DNA of 64,000 nucleotides from Aurantiochytrium sp. KH105 (Eukaryota; Sar; Bigyra; Thraustochytrida; Thraustochytriidae). The notes under the pieces were generated by a model. That model did no database searches. It was not told the origin of the DNA and saw only the letters and a program-made list of their open reading frames with translations. The stretch is from positions 248,001 to 312,000 of the forward strand of contig BGKB01000039.1 in assembly GCA_003116975.1 (NCBI GenBank). Reading direction: 5' to 3'. Shown here piece after piece: positions 10,253 to 19,136 of this stretch (position 1 is the first letter of the stretch; each line of letters begins with the position of its first letter). Both the position numbers and the translations under genes were made by a program.

Positions 10253-11602
10253 TCAGACCGCATCGCGGAGTACGTCGTCCACGGCGTGCGCCACGCGTTC
10301 GTAATCATCTAAGCAATTGTACACATGTGAGGAGATGCGGAGATATAATCGACCATTGACGGCCTTGACAGGACACTCGACCTTGTGCGTGTGATACAGA
10401 CGCTCTTGCAGACCATGCGCATCGGCAGACGAGCTGTGTTCTGGATGCACAGGCAGCCCGACGCATGTCATGGGAATATCGGTGAACTCACTTCCCATCG
10501 CCGCGAGACCCACGTTTTCGGTGGCCCAGCGCTTCTCAAGCATCGCGCGCGCCTCCTGTACTAGAGAGACAGCATGGGAGCGCGCGAGAACAGCATCGTG
10601 CTCGAACCAATAATCGAGCACCGCGGGCAGTGCAAGAGCCGCTGCATAATCGCGACAGCCGTCCCAAAAGAAACAACCCGGAAACGGCGACTGCTCTCCA
10701 TGCGAGGTAATGCGGGGGGCGAGAGATGCAGTATGCTCATCAGGGCTTCGTACAAAGACGAAGCCCACGGACTTTGGAGCACACAGCCACTTGTGACAGT
10801 TCCCTACGTAATAGTTACAAGATAGAGCTTCCAGGTCGAGAGCCGTGGCCCATGGCCCATGTGCGCCATCAACGAGCGTTGGAACTCCACGGGCCTGAAA
10901 GAGTTTGCTCATTTCCTCAATTGGCAAGCAGACGGCAGTGTTTGAGGTCACGTGATCGACCACAGCGAGGCGTGTATTTGTCAGGTCCATGGAATCTAAT
11001 TGCGCTTCAAGCTCGTTGAGAAAATGGTCTCGATCCCGAAGAGGAAGCGGAAGGTGTAGCTCATCGACATGATCGGATCCAAAATGACGTGCAGCCATTT
11101 TCTTGACGCTTCCGTATGTCGTATCAAAGATAAGAATACGATCGTTGCGCTTGTCTGAAGCTGCAGACGCGCTGGCAATGACGGCATCGAGACCTGCAGT
11201 AGCGTTATTTGTCAGCGCAAGCTGATCTGGGCGCGCACCAATAAAGCTTGCAAGTCTTCTTGCACTTTCAACGAGACCTGGAAAGAGTTCGCGGTCAAAA
11301 TAACGAAGCGGTTGCTCTTCTGCGTACTCTCGCCATTCTCTCGCGCGCCGACTTCCTGCTCGCAAGGCTGCGCCAAAGGCGCCATGATTTACAAAGGTAA
11401 ACTCTGCGAGATCAAGCGTAAAGTCCTCGTGAGCCGTTCGCTTGAGCGGCGACACCTTCACGCCAGTACTTTCTCGAGACGGAGCCGTGCTCGCAAAAGG
11501 TAGCTTGGCCACACGCTCGCCGCGGCATGCTCGCGCCACCATGTCCTCGATGCTCTCGGCGACCATGAAGCTCCCGAAGCCGCGAAAGCCCGCCGTCTTC
11601 AT
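10253..11602 (-). CDS. Class V PLP-dependent enzyme (isopenicillin-N-epimerase/Egt2-like)
   Basis: The 449-residue protein starts at the ATG at 11602; the frame is open upstream, but that part is low-complexity sequence encoded by tetranucleotide repeats. It has the class V aminotransferase fold signatures: FTFVNHGAFGAAL near the N-terminus, ALTNNATAGLDAV, VDHVTSNTAVCLP, VDGAHGPWA (PLP-binding Asp), and NCHKWLCAPK with the Schiff-base lysine at K271. Proteins of this kind are annotated as isopenicillin N epimerase-like or as the hercynylcysteine sulfoxide lyase of ergothioneine synthesis (Egt2). I cannot choose between these from sequence alone. No other ergothioneine or beta-lactam gene is nearby. 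It is divergent from the pseudokinase gene. Confidence 0.85.
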   Translation of the reverse strand: MKTAGFRGFGSFMVAESIEDMVARACRGERVAKLPFASTAPSRESTGVKVSPLKRTAHEDFTLDLAEFTFVNHGAFGAALRAGSRRAREWREYAEEQPLRYFDRELFPGLVESARRLASFIGARPDQLALTNNATAGLDAVIASASAASDKRNDRILIFDTTYGSVKKMAARHFGSDHVDELHLPLPLRDRDHFLNELEAQLDSMDLTNTRLAVVDHVTSNTAVCLPIEEMSKLFQARGVPTLVDGAHGPWATALDLEALSCNYYVGNCHKWLCAPKSVGFVFVRSPDEHTASLAPRITSHGEQSPFPGCFFWDGCRDYAAALALPAVLDYWFEHDAVLARSHAVSLVQEARAMLEKRWATENVGLAAMGSEFTDIPMTCVGLPVHPEHSSSADAHGLQERLYHTHKVECPVKAVNGRLYLRISSHVYNCLDDYERVAHAVDDVLRDAV

Positions 11603-12409
11603 CGTGGCCCCGGCCTGGCGGCGGCACGCCAGGTCCCGTCGACCTCGGCTCGAAGTGCGGCGGTTTGGGCTCCTCCTGGCCGCCAAACTAGAGTTCGTAG
11701 CAGCACACAAGCTATGCGTGCCCGTACACAGCACAGCAAGCACACAAGCGCGTGTAAACAAGCAAGCAAGCAAGCAAGCAAGCAAGTAATAAGCAAGCGA
11801 AGCGAGCGAGCGAGCGAGGTCATCCTCCTCGATCACCGACCCGGCGACGCGTGCGCTTTGGCCGAAACGCCGCGACAGTTTGCGGCCGGCCGCGCTCGGG
11901 CGCGCGGGAAACGCGGGCGCGAGGCGAGGCAGTGCGCGATTGCCTGCTCGAGAAGCAAGGCGAACAAGCAGAGAGCGGCCGCGCGTCGAGCGAAAGAAAG
12001 CAAGCAAGCAAGCAAGCAAGCAAGCAGACCTCGATCGCTCACTCGACCAGCGCGCGCGGAGCCGTCACGCCCGGCCGCGAGCAGCGCGCGCGCGACCAGG
12101 CGGGCGGCAGCGGCCCCGGCGCGCGGGGGAGCGGGAGCGGCGGCGGCCGTTCGCGCAGCGAGACCTGGGCGCTCCGCGGCAGCGGCTCGAGCGCCGAGGC
12201 GAAGCGAGGCACGCGCGACGGGACCGACGCGCACGTGCACGCGCAGCACGTGCACATTATCGTCGAGGCGGCCTTGGCGAGGGGCCAGGAAAAAGGGGAA
12301 GGGGGGGAAGGGGGCGCAGAGGAGTGACGGCATCGAGGAAAAAGGAGGAGGTCTCGCGAGAAGGAGAAGGAGAAAAAGAAGAAGAAGAAGCTGAAAGAGG
12401 GATAGAACC
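11603..12409. promoter_or_regulatory. Shared divergent promoter region with tetranucleotide runs
   Basis: This 807-base gap separates two genes pointing away from each other, so both promoters should lie here. It contains AAGC runs at about 11757-11788 and 11998-12027, a GCGA run at about 11795-11818, and a purine-rich GAA/GAAG stretch just before the ATG at 12410. No TATA box is evident. Confidence 0.5.
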
Positions 12410-15400
12410 ATGCCCCGAGACGGCGAGAACCGCGAGGGGATGATGGCTCCAGACGAAGCGGCGCAGCAGCGCATGAGTCGACCTGCAGTCGCCTCGCAAC
12501 TCCTCGCTCGCGTTCGAGGCCAGTCCTCTGCAACGTCGGTGACGAACGTGATCGCAACGCTCAAGCCAGAACCTCTTGCTCTCGTTCGTTCGCTGCTGTC
12601 AGAGATCCTCGAACTTCTTCCCCGCTTTCGACTGATGGAAAGCAAAGCCGAGGTTCTCCGTATGCGGCTCGAGGCTCTCAATGCCGATCTTGAGGCCATT
12701 TTCGCGCCTGAGAGCACGGCGAACGCGCTTCAACTAGAGTCTGTGATGCACGCTTTGCTGGAAAGTATCCGCAATGTCGTGGAGCATGAGACTCCATGCA
12801 AACTTGTATTAGCGTTTTTTCTCCTCGACGCGGAGCGCGCCAACATGAACATGCATCTGCAGACGCTGGCCGCTGCAGTTGGCAACGGGCTCTCGCCGGA
12901 GACGCTTCAGGATCTCATGTCCAAAGTGACGGATGCAGACGCCAAGGACCTTGACCAAGACAGTCTACACTTTCGCGAAGCCTTGCGCGAACTTGAAGAG
13001 GATGGCGAGCGCGCAACTCTCGCAATGCAAGAAGTGCAAGAAGCAGAAGCAGAAGCAGAAGCAGAAGCAGAAGAGATGGCATCAGCCCAAGAGCAGGATG
13101 GCACACAGGATCACAATGCAGCCGGCGAGGAAAACGGGACGAGTCTTCAACAAAAGGACGAAAACCAAAACAAGGACCAACGCATGGCAAAGGTCGACGA
13201 TGATCTTTGCCGGCGACGTCAGCGACTTGGCAGGTTGGCGACAACATTACTGACGGAGCTCGAACGCAGTGATTTTCCACAGCCAATGACGGCCTTTGAA
13301 ATGCAACGAAGAGATGCGCAGCAAAGCTTGGTTGGGGCGGGTCGCCTCTTTGTGTCAGGTCAAGGTCAAGGTCAGGGTCAGGGCCAGGGTCAGGACCGCC
13401 GTCGCGAAAGTGGGACGGTCGCCGAAGGAACTGAGACCGCTGGGGCAGCCGACGAGGCTGATCGGGAAGATTCCTCTGTCAACGCCGAGGCAAGGAGACC
13501 CTTTCCCGCTCTTTTTATTCAGCGTCCCAACATCAACGTCATTTGCACGCTTCTCGCGCAAGTCGTCAAGCAGGTCAACGCCATCCTCGACGCTGAGGTC
13601 TCGCTCGACATGCCGTTCAAGCCCGAAACTGAAATCTCGGGTGCCCACAAAGTGCGACTTGGATCGAAGATTTGCTTTGTCGAGCGGAATCGCGACGGCG
13701 AGCAAATGCTTTCGTTCCGGCCATTCTCCCGCGTCAATCGGTCAGGGACTGACGCGCTCATGTACGATTCCCTGAGCGCTCGCTCGCGAGCAGAGATTCG
13801 CCGAGAATTGGCGCTCTGGTCGTCGCTCGACAGCAAAAATGTTCTTCACATTGAAGGGGCCATCTTTGCGCTCAATTCCATGGCCGTGGTCATGGAACCC
13901 GCTGACCTCACGCTCTTCGACTTTTTGTACAAAGAGGGTCAGTTCCCGCAAGGCAAGGAGCTGGAGGCGATGATGCGCGGACTGACCCGCGGTCTCGCTC
14001 ATTTGCACAAGAACAACATCGTTCATCGGCAGCTGTCACCGCACAATATTCTGCTTAGTTATGAGCGGGGCCTCCGCATCACTGGTTTTGGCTTTGGATG
14101 GGTCGAAGCGAGCGTGCGCGAGTCTGTCCAAATCCAGTACGCCTACATGGCCCCCGAGCTCCTTCGCGTTGGCGTTCCATCGACGCGTCGGCTGTCGTTT
14201 TCGAGCGATGTATACGCAGCGAGCATGCTTCTCTACGAAATGGCGCACCACAAGCGCCCCTTTGCCGGTGCGTCGTATAATGAGGTCTTCCAAATGGTCG
14301 AAACAGCACGCGCGCGTCCAATATGCGAGCATGACGTGACGCTCGCCGTGGGCGCATGGTTCCCTGCAGTGCTCGCGCAGTCGTGGCAAGACGATGCCGC
14401 GAAGCGGCCTTCGGCGGCGACATTGTTTGCGACCGTTCGCAACAACACGCGCGCGTCGGCCCGGTCATCTGGTCGAGTGATGCAATCAATGCTCAGCTTC
14501 CTTCCCCGCCGAAATGCCGGCTCGCCCCGCCCCGCCCTCGAGCTCTTAAGTCGGCCCGGCGTGGAACCCAAAGAGGTCTATCGCGCCCTCAGCCAGCTTC
14601 TTGAACTTGCCGTCAAGCAAGCACGCTCGGGTCGACGTCGTCATCGTGTACAGCCAGTGTCGCGCGCCCCTTCGCAAAACAAAATGTTGCGGGCAATTGC
14701 ACGAACGAGTAAGAAGCGGCTGCCCGCACTTGGCGCGGCATCCGCTGCAGAAGCCGCCGCCGAGGCCGACTGGCAGGGACTTCTTGCGGACGAGGACGAG
14801 GATGACGAGATGTCTGGCGAGCTGAGCGAGGCTGGCGATGCAAGTCGGTCCGGGAGGGGCGCTCTCCGCGGCGCGCAAGCCGGCAATGTGTCCACGACGG
14901 GCAATGGCGAGTGGTTCTTTTCCCGTTTGTGGGATCTCGAAGGCGGTCGCACCATTCTCACCCATCTCGAGGAGCACGAGGAGGACGGCCCCATTGCCAA
15001 GGTGTGTCTGAGATTGCTGCGCATCGTTGGACGATCCCAATTTGAGCCTTACTTTTCCGATCGACAAGACGCCCTGGTTCAAATGGGCGCCGTGGAACGC
15101 ATCGTGTCTACCATGAACACACATGAGGAGGATGTTGATGTCTTGGCTGAGGCCGCTGGTGCCCTTCGATCCCTGGCCTCTGCCGGTGACGACATGCTTC
15201 TCAACGATGCACGCCGCATGCGCATGGTCGACAGTGAAGCGCTTGCTACGGTGCTGCGCGCAATGGGGGCGCACCCGGACGCTTTTGCGCTGCAGTTTAA
15301 TGGCGTTGGTCTTGTTCGCAACGTTTCTTTTAGCGAAGAAGTGATCAACACTGCTGTCATGGAAGACGCCGTTGCTCTCGTGGTTCGCGCCACCAACAAG

Positions 15401-17251
15401 CACAAGTCGCCAACGCTGACACGCAATGCCATTGCAACATTGAGTAACCTGTCTTTTGCGCCTGGGAATCAAGAGCGTCTGCTTGATGAGCCGCAAGCTG
15501 TCGAAGAGCTCGTCAAGGCTATCGCCTCGAACGGCAGCGATGCGCGTTTGCTCGCGGCTGCTTTTCTGACACTTTGGAATTTGCTCTTTAGCGATCCCTC
15601 GCTTGCGATTCAGCTTCAGAATCTCGGTGTCGTGGAACTCGTGCGCGTCGCCCTCCGTCGTTTTCCTCAAGACACGCATCTGATCAGCAACATGCTGAGT
15701 CTGGTCGATAGCATGGCGTGGACGCCAGAGGTACGCGAGTACCTCGTAGAGTGCGGAATGATTGGCGCCGTTGAGGACGCTCTTGGTCTTCAGACGGACA
15801 CGCAAGAGGTATGGGAAGCAGGCGTGTCTGCGCTCAAGAGTCTCTCTTGGTCAAGTTTAGAGCCTTTGCATGAACTGGACATGACCGAGTTCATCTTTGC
15901 CAAGACGACGTCCCTTTATCTTTTGAACCTCGACATTTTGCGCAACGCCCTTCTTCTTTTGCAAAACCTTACCTGCGTCGAGGAAAATCTCGTGCCATTG
16001 GCGCAATGTGGAGCTGCGGACTGGGTGCTGCGCTCCATGGGTGCTCACCCGAAGGACAGCATTGTGGCCGAGGCCGGGTCCGGCGCGCTCTGCAACCTTG
16101 CAACGCCGGACGAGAACAAGGAAGTGGTGTACAAAACGGGTGTGGTGGCCGTGCTGCAGCGCACGCTACGGATTCACACCGACAGCGAGACAATTTCTCG
16201 CAACACGGCTTGCGCGATTGTGCGTCTCGCGCGTACGCCTGAAATTTACGAGTCTATGGACCGCGATGCGCTGGCGGGTCCGCTCAAGGGGGTCTTGCAT
16301 CGTTTTCCCGACCTTGCGGACTTTCCCGATTTGCAGGATCTCGAGGAACTCTTTCCTGTCGACAGCGCTTTGCTTGATCGCTGTTCGATCTGTCTGGAGG
16401 AGCTCTTTGTGGATCAGACGTCGATGCCGTACACGTGCGAGCATTGCTTCCATTTGCACTGCGTGGGCAAGTGGGCGTCGATCAACAAAACCTGCCCATT
16501 GTGCCGCTCGCCGTTGAACGACAGTTTCGAGATGCCTGATGACATTTCCGAGGTTGACCCGCGCTACGAGGAGGACGAGGCCCTTCTCGCGCCGTTTTTG
16601 AATGAGAACAACAGCAATGGCGACGACAATAGCAATCGCGGTGGGGAAAGGATCGTTATGAGGAGCGGCAGGACTATGCTCAGAAGCCAGGCTGAGGAGT
16701 GGCGGCAAGCCCCTGTCCCAGATGGCGTCGCACGCCTGTTGGCTCTGGCGAGGCAGCAACGCCCCGCTTCTGTTGGCGCTGCGCCGGCAATGGACGAAAT
16801 TGACGTTGTCGAGAGTGCCCAAGCAGAGGTTGAGGACGAGGACAGCGAGGGCGACGACGAAGAAGATGTAGAAGAAGACGATGACGTCGATGATGAGGAG
16901 GAGGAGGAGGAGGAGGAGGAGGAACAGGAGCAGGAGATGGAGATGGAGGAGGCTGAGGTGAATGATAACGCCCAAGAAGGTGTCCAGATTGCGCCCAGCC
17001 CCGCGCCGACGAACGAGCGTAGCAGCCTTCGTCGCAGTCACCGCAGCCTTCGTCGCAGCCGCGGCAACAGCCGGCACAGTAGCAACGTGAACGAAGATAC
17101 CAGCGACGACGACGGGGAAACGACAAGCGTGAGCGCGTTCTCGGCTTCCTTATCGGCCGTTGCCGCCGCTTCCTCCCGCGCTGTGGACGGCGACACGCAA
17201 GCCGACCCTGACGAGGACGAGGACCGGCGCCCCGACGTGTGGAGCGCGTGA
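12410..17251 (+). CDS. Pseudokinase-ARM repeat-RING protein, probable E3 ubiquitin ligase
   Basis: This 1613-residue protein has three parts. Residues about 405-680 have a protein-kinase fold with MAPEL and SSDVYAASMLLYEM landmarks, but the catalytic loop reads HRQLSPHN (539-546, Asp lost), the DFG motif reads GFG (559-561), and I see no Gly-rich loop or ATP-binding Lys. It is therefore predicted to be a pseudokinase. Residues about 860-1310 form armadillo-like helical repeats (for example TLSNLSFAPGNQERLL). Residues 1325-1365 are a RING-H2 finger: CSIC, then CEHCFHLHC, then CPLC. An acidic, poly-Glu tail follows. Low-complexity coding tracts (AEAEAE, QGQGQG) lie in the N-terminal part. A scaffold E3 role is inferred from the RING and ARM regions; substrates are unknown. 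Confidence 0.85.
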   Translation: MPRDGENREGMMAPDEAAQQRMSRPAVASQLLARVRGQSSATSVTNVIATLKPEPLALVRSLLSEILELLPRFRLMESKAEVLRMRLEALNADLEAIFAPESTANALQLESVMHALLESIRNVVEHETPCKLVLAFFLLDAERANMNMHLQTLAAAVGNGLSPETLQDLMSKVTDADAKDLDQDSLHFREALRELEEDGERATLAMQEVQEAEAEAEAEAEEMASAQEQDGTQDHNAAGEENGTSLQQKDENQNKDQRMAKVDDDLCRRRQRLGRLATTLLTELERSDFPQPMTAFEMQRRDAQQSLVGAGRLFVSGQGQGQGQGQGQDRRRESGTVAEGTETAGAADEADREDSSVNAEARRPFPALFIQRPNINVICTLLAQVVKQVNAILDAEVSLDMPFKPETEISGAHKVRLGSKICFVERNRDGEQMLSFRPFSRVNRSGTDALMYDSLSARSRAEIRRELALWSSLDSKNVLHIEGAIFALNSMAVVMEPADLTLFDFLYKEGQFPQGKELEAMMRGLTRGLAHLHKNNIVHRQLSPHNILLSYERGLRITGFGFGWVEASVRESVQIQYAYMAPELLRVGVPSTRRLSFSSDVYAASMLLYEMAHHKRPFAGASYNEVFQMVETARARPICEHDVTLAVGAWFPAVLAQSWQDDAAKRPSAATLFATVRNNTRASARSSGRVMQSMLSFLPRRNAGSPRPALELLSRPGVEPKEVYRALSQLLELAVKQARSGRRRHRVQPVSRAPSQNKMLRAIARTSKKRLPALGAASAAEAAAEADWQGLLADEDEDDEMSGELSEAGDASRSGRGALRGAQAGNVSTTGNGEWFFSRLWDLEGGRTILTHLEEHEEDGPIAKVCLRLLRIVGRSQFEPYFSDRQDALVQMGAVERIVSTMNTHEEDVDVLAEAAGALRSLASAGDDMLLNDARRMRMVDSEALATVLRAMGAHPDAFALQFNGVGLVRNVSFSEEVINTAVMEDAVALVVRATNKHKSPTLTRNAIATLSNLSFAPGNQERLLDEPQAVEELVKAIASNGSDARLLAAAFLTLWNLLFSDPSLAIQLQNLGVVELVRVALRRFPQDTHLISNMLSLVDSMAWTPEVREYLVECGMIGAVEDALGLQTDTQEVWEAGVSALKSLSWSSLEPLHELDMTEFIFAKTTSLYLLNLDILRNALLLLQNLTCVEENLVPLAQCGAADWVLRSMGAHPKDSIVAEAGSGALCNLATPDENKEVVYKTGVVAVLQRTLRIHTDSETISRNTACAIVRLARTPEIYESMDRDALAGPLKGVLHRFPDLADFPDLQDLEELFPVDSALLDRCSICLEELFVDQTSMPYTCEHCFHLHCVGKWASINKTCPLCRSPLNDSFEMPDDISEVDPRYEEDEALLAPFLNENNSNGDDNSNRGGERIVMRSGRTMLRSQAEEWRQAPVPDGVARLLALARQQRPASVGAAPAMDEIDVVESAQAEVEDEDSEGDDEEDVEEDDDVDDEEEEEEEEEEQEQEMEMEEAEVNDNAQEGVQIAPSPAPTNERSSLRRSHRSLRRSRGNSRHSSNVNEDTSDDDGETTSVSAFSASLSAVAAASSRAVDGDTQADPDEDEDRRPDVWSA

Positions 17252-17747
17252 GCCATGGCCAGCCAGCGAGCTAACAACGAGAGAGGTTGTGTGTGAGCGA
17301 GAGATACCGGTGGTTCACCACCACCACCACCAGCCGGGCAGCAGAAGCAGCTGCAGCTGGCAGCGGTGGCTGGCCGGACCGCGCGGGCTCGGCCCTAGCC
17401 GGCCCGGTCCAGACGCCGCACACGCGCCCGTCACCTCGAAACAGTTCACACGCGCCAGTCTCCTAGACTGGCATGCGCGCGCCGGCGCAGAATCTCGACC
17501 ACTGGCCACTGCACTGCCAGCCACCACGACGCTTTGCTTTAGCAGTTGCTGTAGGTCCTAGACCAGCCAACCAGATGAATATGACTGTTTTTACTTTTTT
17601 TAACGCCGATCCCGGTTCGGGGGGGGGGGGGCGCGTGCACCCGCAGTGCGCCACCTCTTTTGCGCACCTCTTGCGGCCGCCCCGGCTCGCGCTGTGGGCA
17701 GCTGTGGGTGCCTTTTGCAGTATACATTTCGACTCCGGAGAGAGGAA

Positions 17748-17815
17748 AGCAAGAAAGAAAGAAAGAAAGAAAAAAGAAAGAAGAAAAAAAAAAGAAAAAA
17801 AGAAAGAAAGAAAGA
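17748..17815 (+). repeat. (GAAA)n-type purine microsatellite
   Basis: Imperfect GAAA/GAAAA units run across about 68 bases; strand asymmetry is complete (purines on plus). Confidence 0.9.
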
Positions 17816-17895
17816 GCTCGCGCCCGCCGCGCGCTTAGGCGACCTCTCTCCTCTCCTCTCCTTTCCTTCCCTATTTTTCCTTTCCTTCGCGATTG

Positions 17896-17978
17896 CTTTA
17901 CTTTGCTCTGCTCTGCTCTGCTCTGCTCTGCTCTGCTCGGCTCTGCTCTGCTCTGCTCTGCTCTGCTCTGCTCTGCTT
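17896..17978 (+). repeat. (CTCTG)n pentanucleotide array
   Basis: About sixteen near-perfect CTCTG units with one CTCGG variant. Such arrays occur nowhere else in the window at this length. Confidence 0.95.
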
Positions 17979-19136
17979 TGCGTTGCTCTCCATTCGCAGC
18001 CGTCACGCGAGGCGGAGCGAGAGGCAGGGGCAGGAGCCATGATCTATCCTCCTTTTGCCTCCTGCTTTTGCCTCGGCTGTGGCTGGCGTGCCTTGCCGTG
18101 CCTTGCCGTGCCTTGCCGTGCAGGGACCGTGATTAGAACGTGTGCACAGGCGTGCGTGTTTGTACGTGCGGCCGTTCGGGTGGCGCAGCTCCTGCTCCTG
18201 CTCCAGGGGACAGATCAAGGTCGGTCCACCCGGGTAGGTCTGATCGCCTGCAGGTCTGTCGAGGTCTGTCTGCGCGCTCCCTTCGCGGCTGGACGGACCT
18301 CTGCGCGCCGCGTCGCCTCTGGCTGGCAGCGGCAGCTAGAATCAACCGACCCAGCCGAGCACAGCGGCGAGCTCAACAGCCTTTGTCGCCAGTCACGGCC
18401 CCGGCAGGAAAGAAAGGAGGAAGTAGCGTAGCTAGCTAGCGCGCAGGAGGTACTACCCGACGAGCAGCAACATCCGCATCATCTATGCGCACTCTTCCCC
18501 CTCCCGCAGAGACTTCTCCCTCTGCAGCGGCCCGGTCGGGCTCCCGCCGCGCCGATGAAAGGCAGGCACGCAGGCACGCACGGCCTCGCCGCGCAGCGCG
18601 GTCGGAGCGCGGGTCGACTCGGGTCCCTCGCCGCTCCGGGGGAGGGGTGGTGCGCAGCGCGTGCACGGCGGCCGCCTGCTAGCGCGGCCTAGGCGCCGGC
18701 TACCGTAAACCCGCGGTCGGGAAGGGAAATTGAAAGAAAGAAAAGAAAAAAAAGGAGCTCGCGGAGCCCATTCAGGCAGGCTATGTGGAGTTCCTCGGGA
18801 GCGGCGCCATCGACACGCGGAGGCGCCGCGAGGCGCGTCTGGGCGCGGCGCGCGGCGGCTGCGTGCAGGCTCGCGCGCAGGGTTTGCGCGCGAGCGTAAG
18901 GCGCAGCGCCGCGCAGCGCCGCGCAGCGCCGCGCAGCGCAGAGCGCGCGAGGGCGCGGCGGCCGGCCAGCTGTTGGGCAAAATTGGGCTCGCGGGGCCGC
19001 CCAGAAACCCAGAAAGAAGGAGAGAAAGAAGAGGAGAAAAGAAAGAGGAGAGCGAGCGAGCGCAGCGTCGAGCGAGGCAGCCGCCGCCGAGCGCGCAGAC
19101 CCGAGTCGCGCGGCGGGCGAGGCGCCACGCCACGCC

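Larger units (their letters stand above)
17252..19136. other. Long microsatellite-rich intergenic region
   Basis: No gene is supported. It contains a CAC run at 17319-17334, a purine tetranucleotide run at 17748-17815, a CTCTG pentanucleotide array at 17896-17978, short TGCCTTGCCG repeats at about 18083-18121, and a GC-rich 5' flank of the next gene with cgcagcgcc repeats near 18900-18940. The apparent Arg/Ala-rich open frames follow from base composition. Confidence 0.6.

Noticed and set aside
14546-15805. 419-codon minus-strand frame
   Set aside because: Shadow of the ARM-repeat region of the pseudokinase-RING gene.
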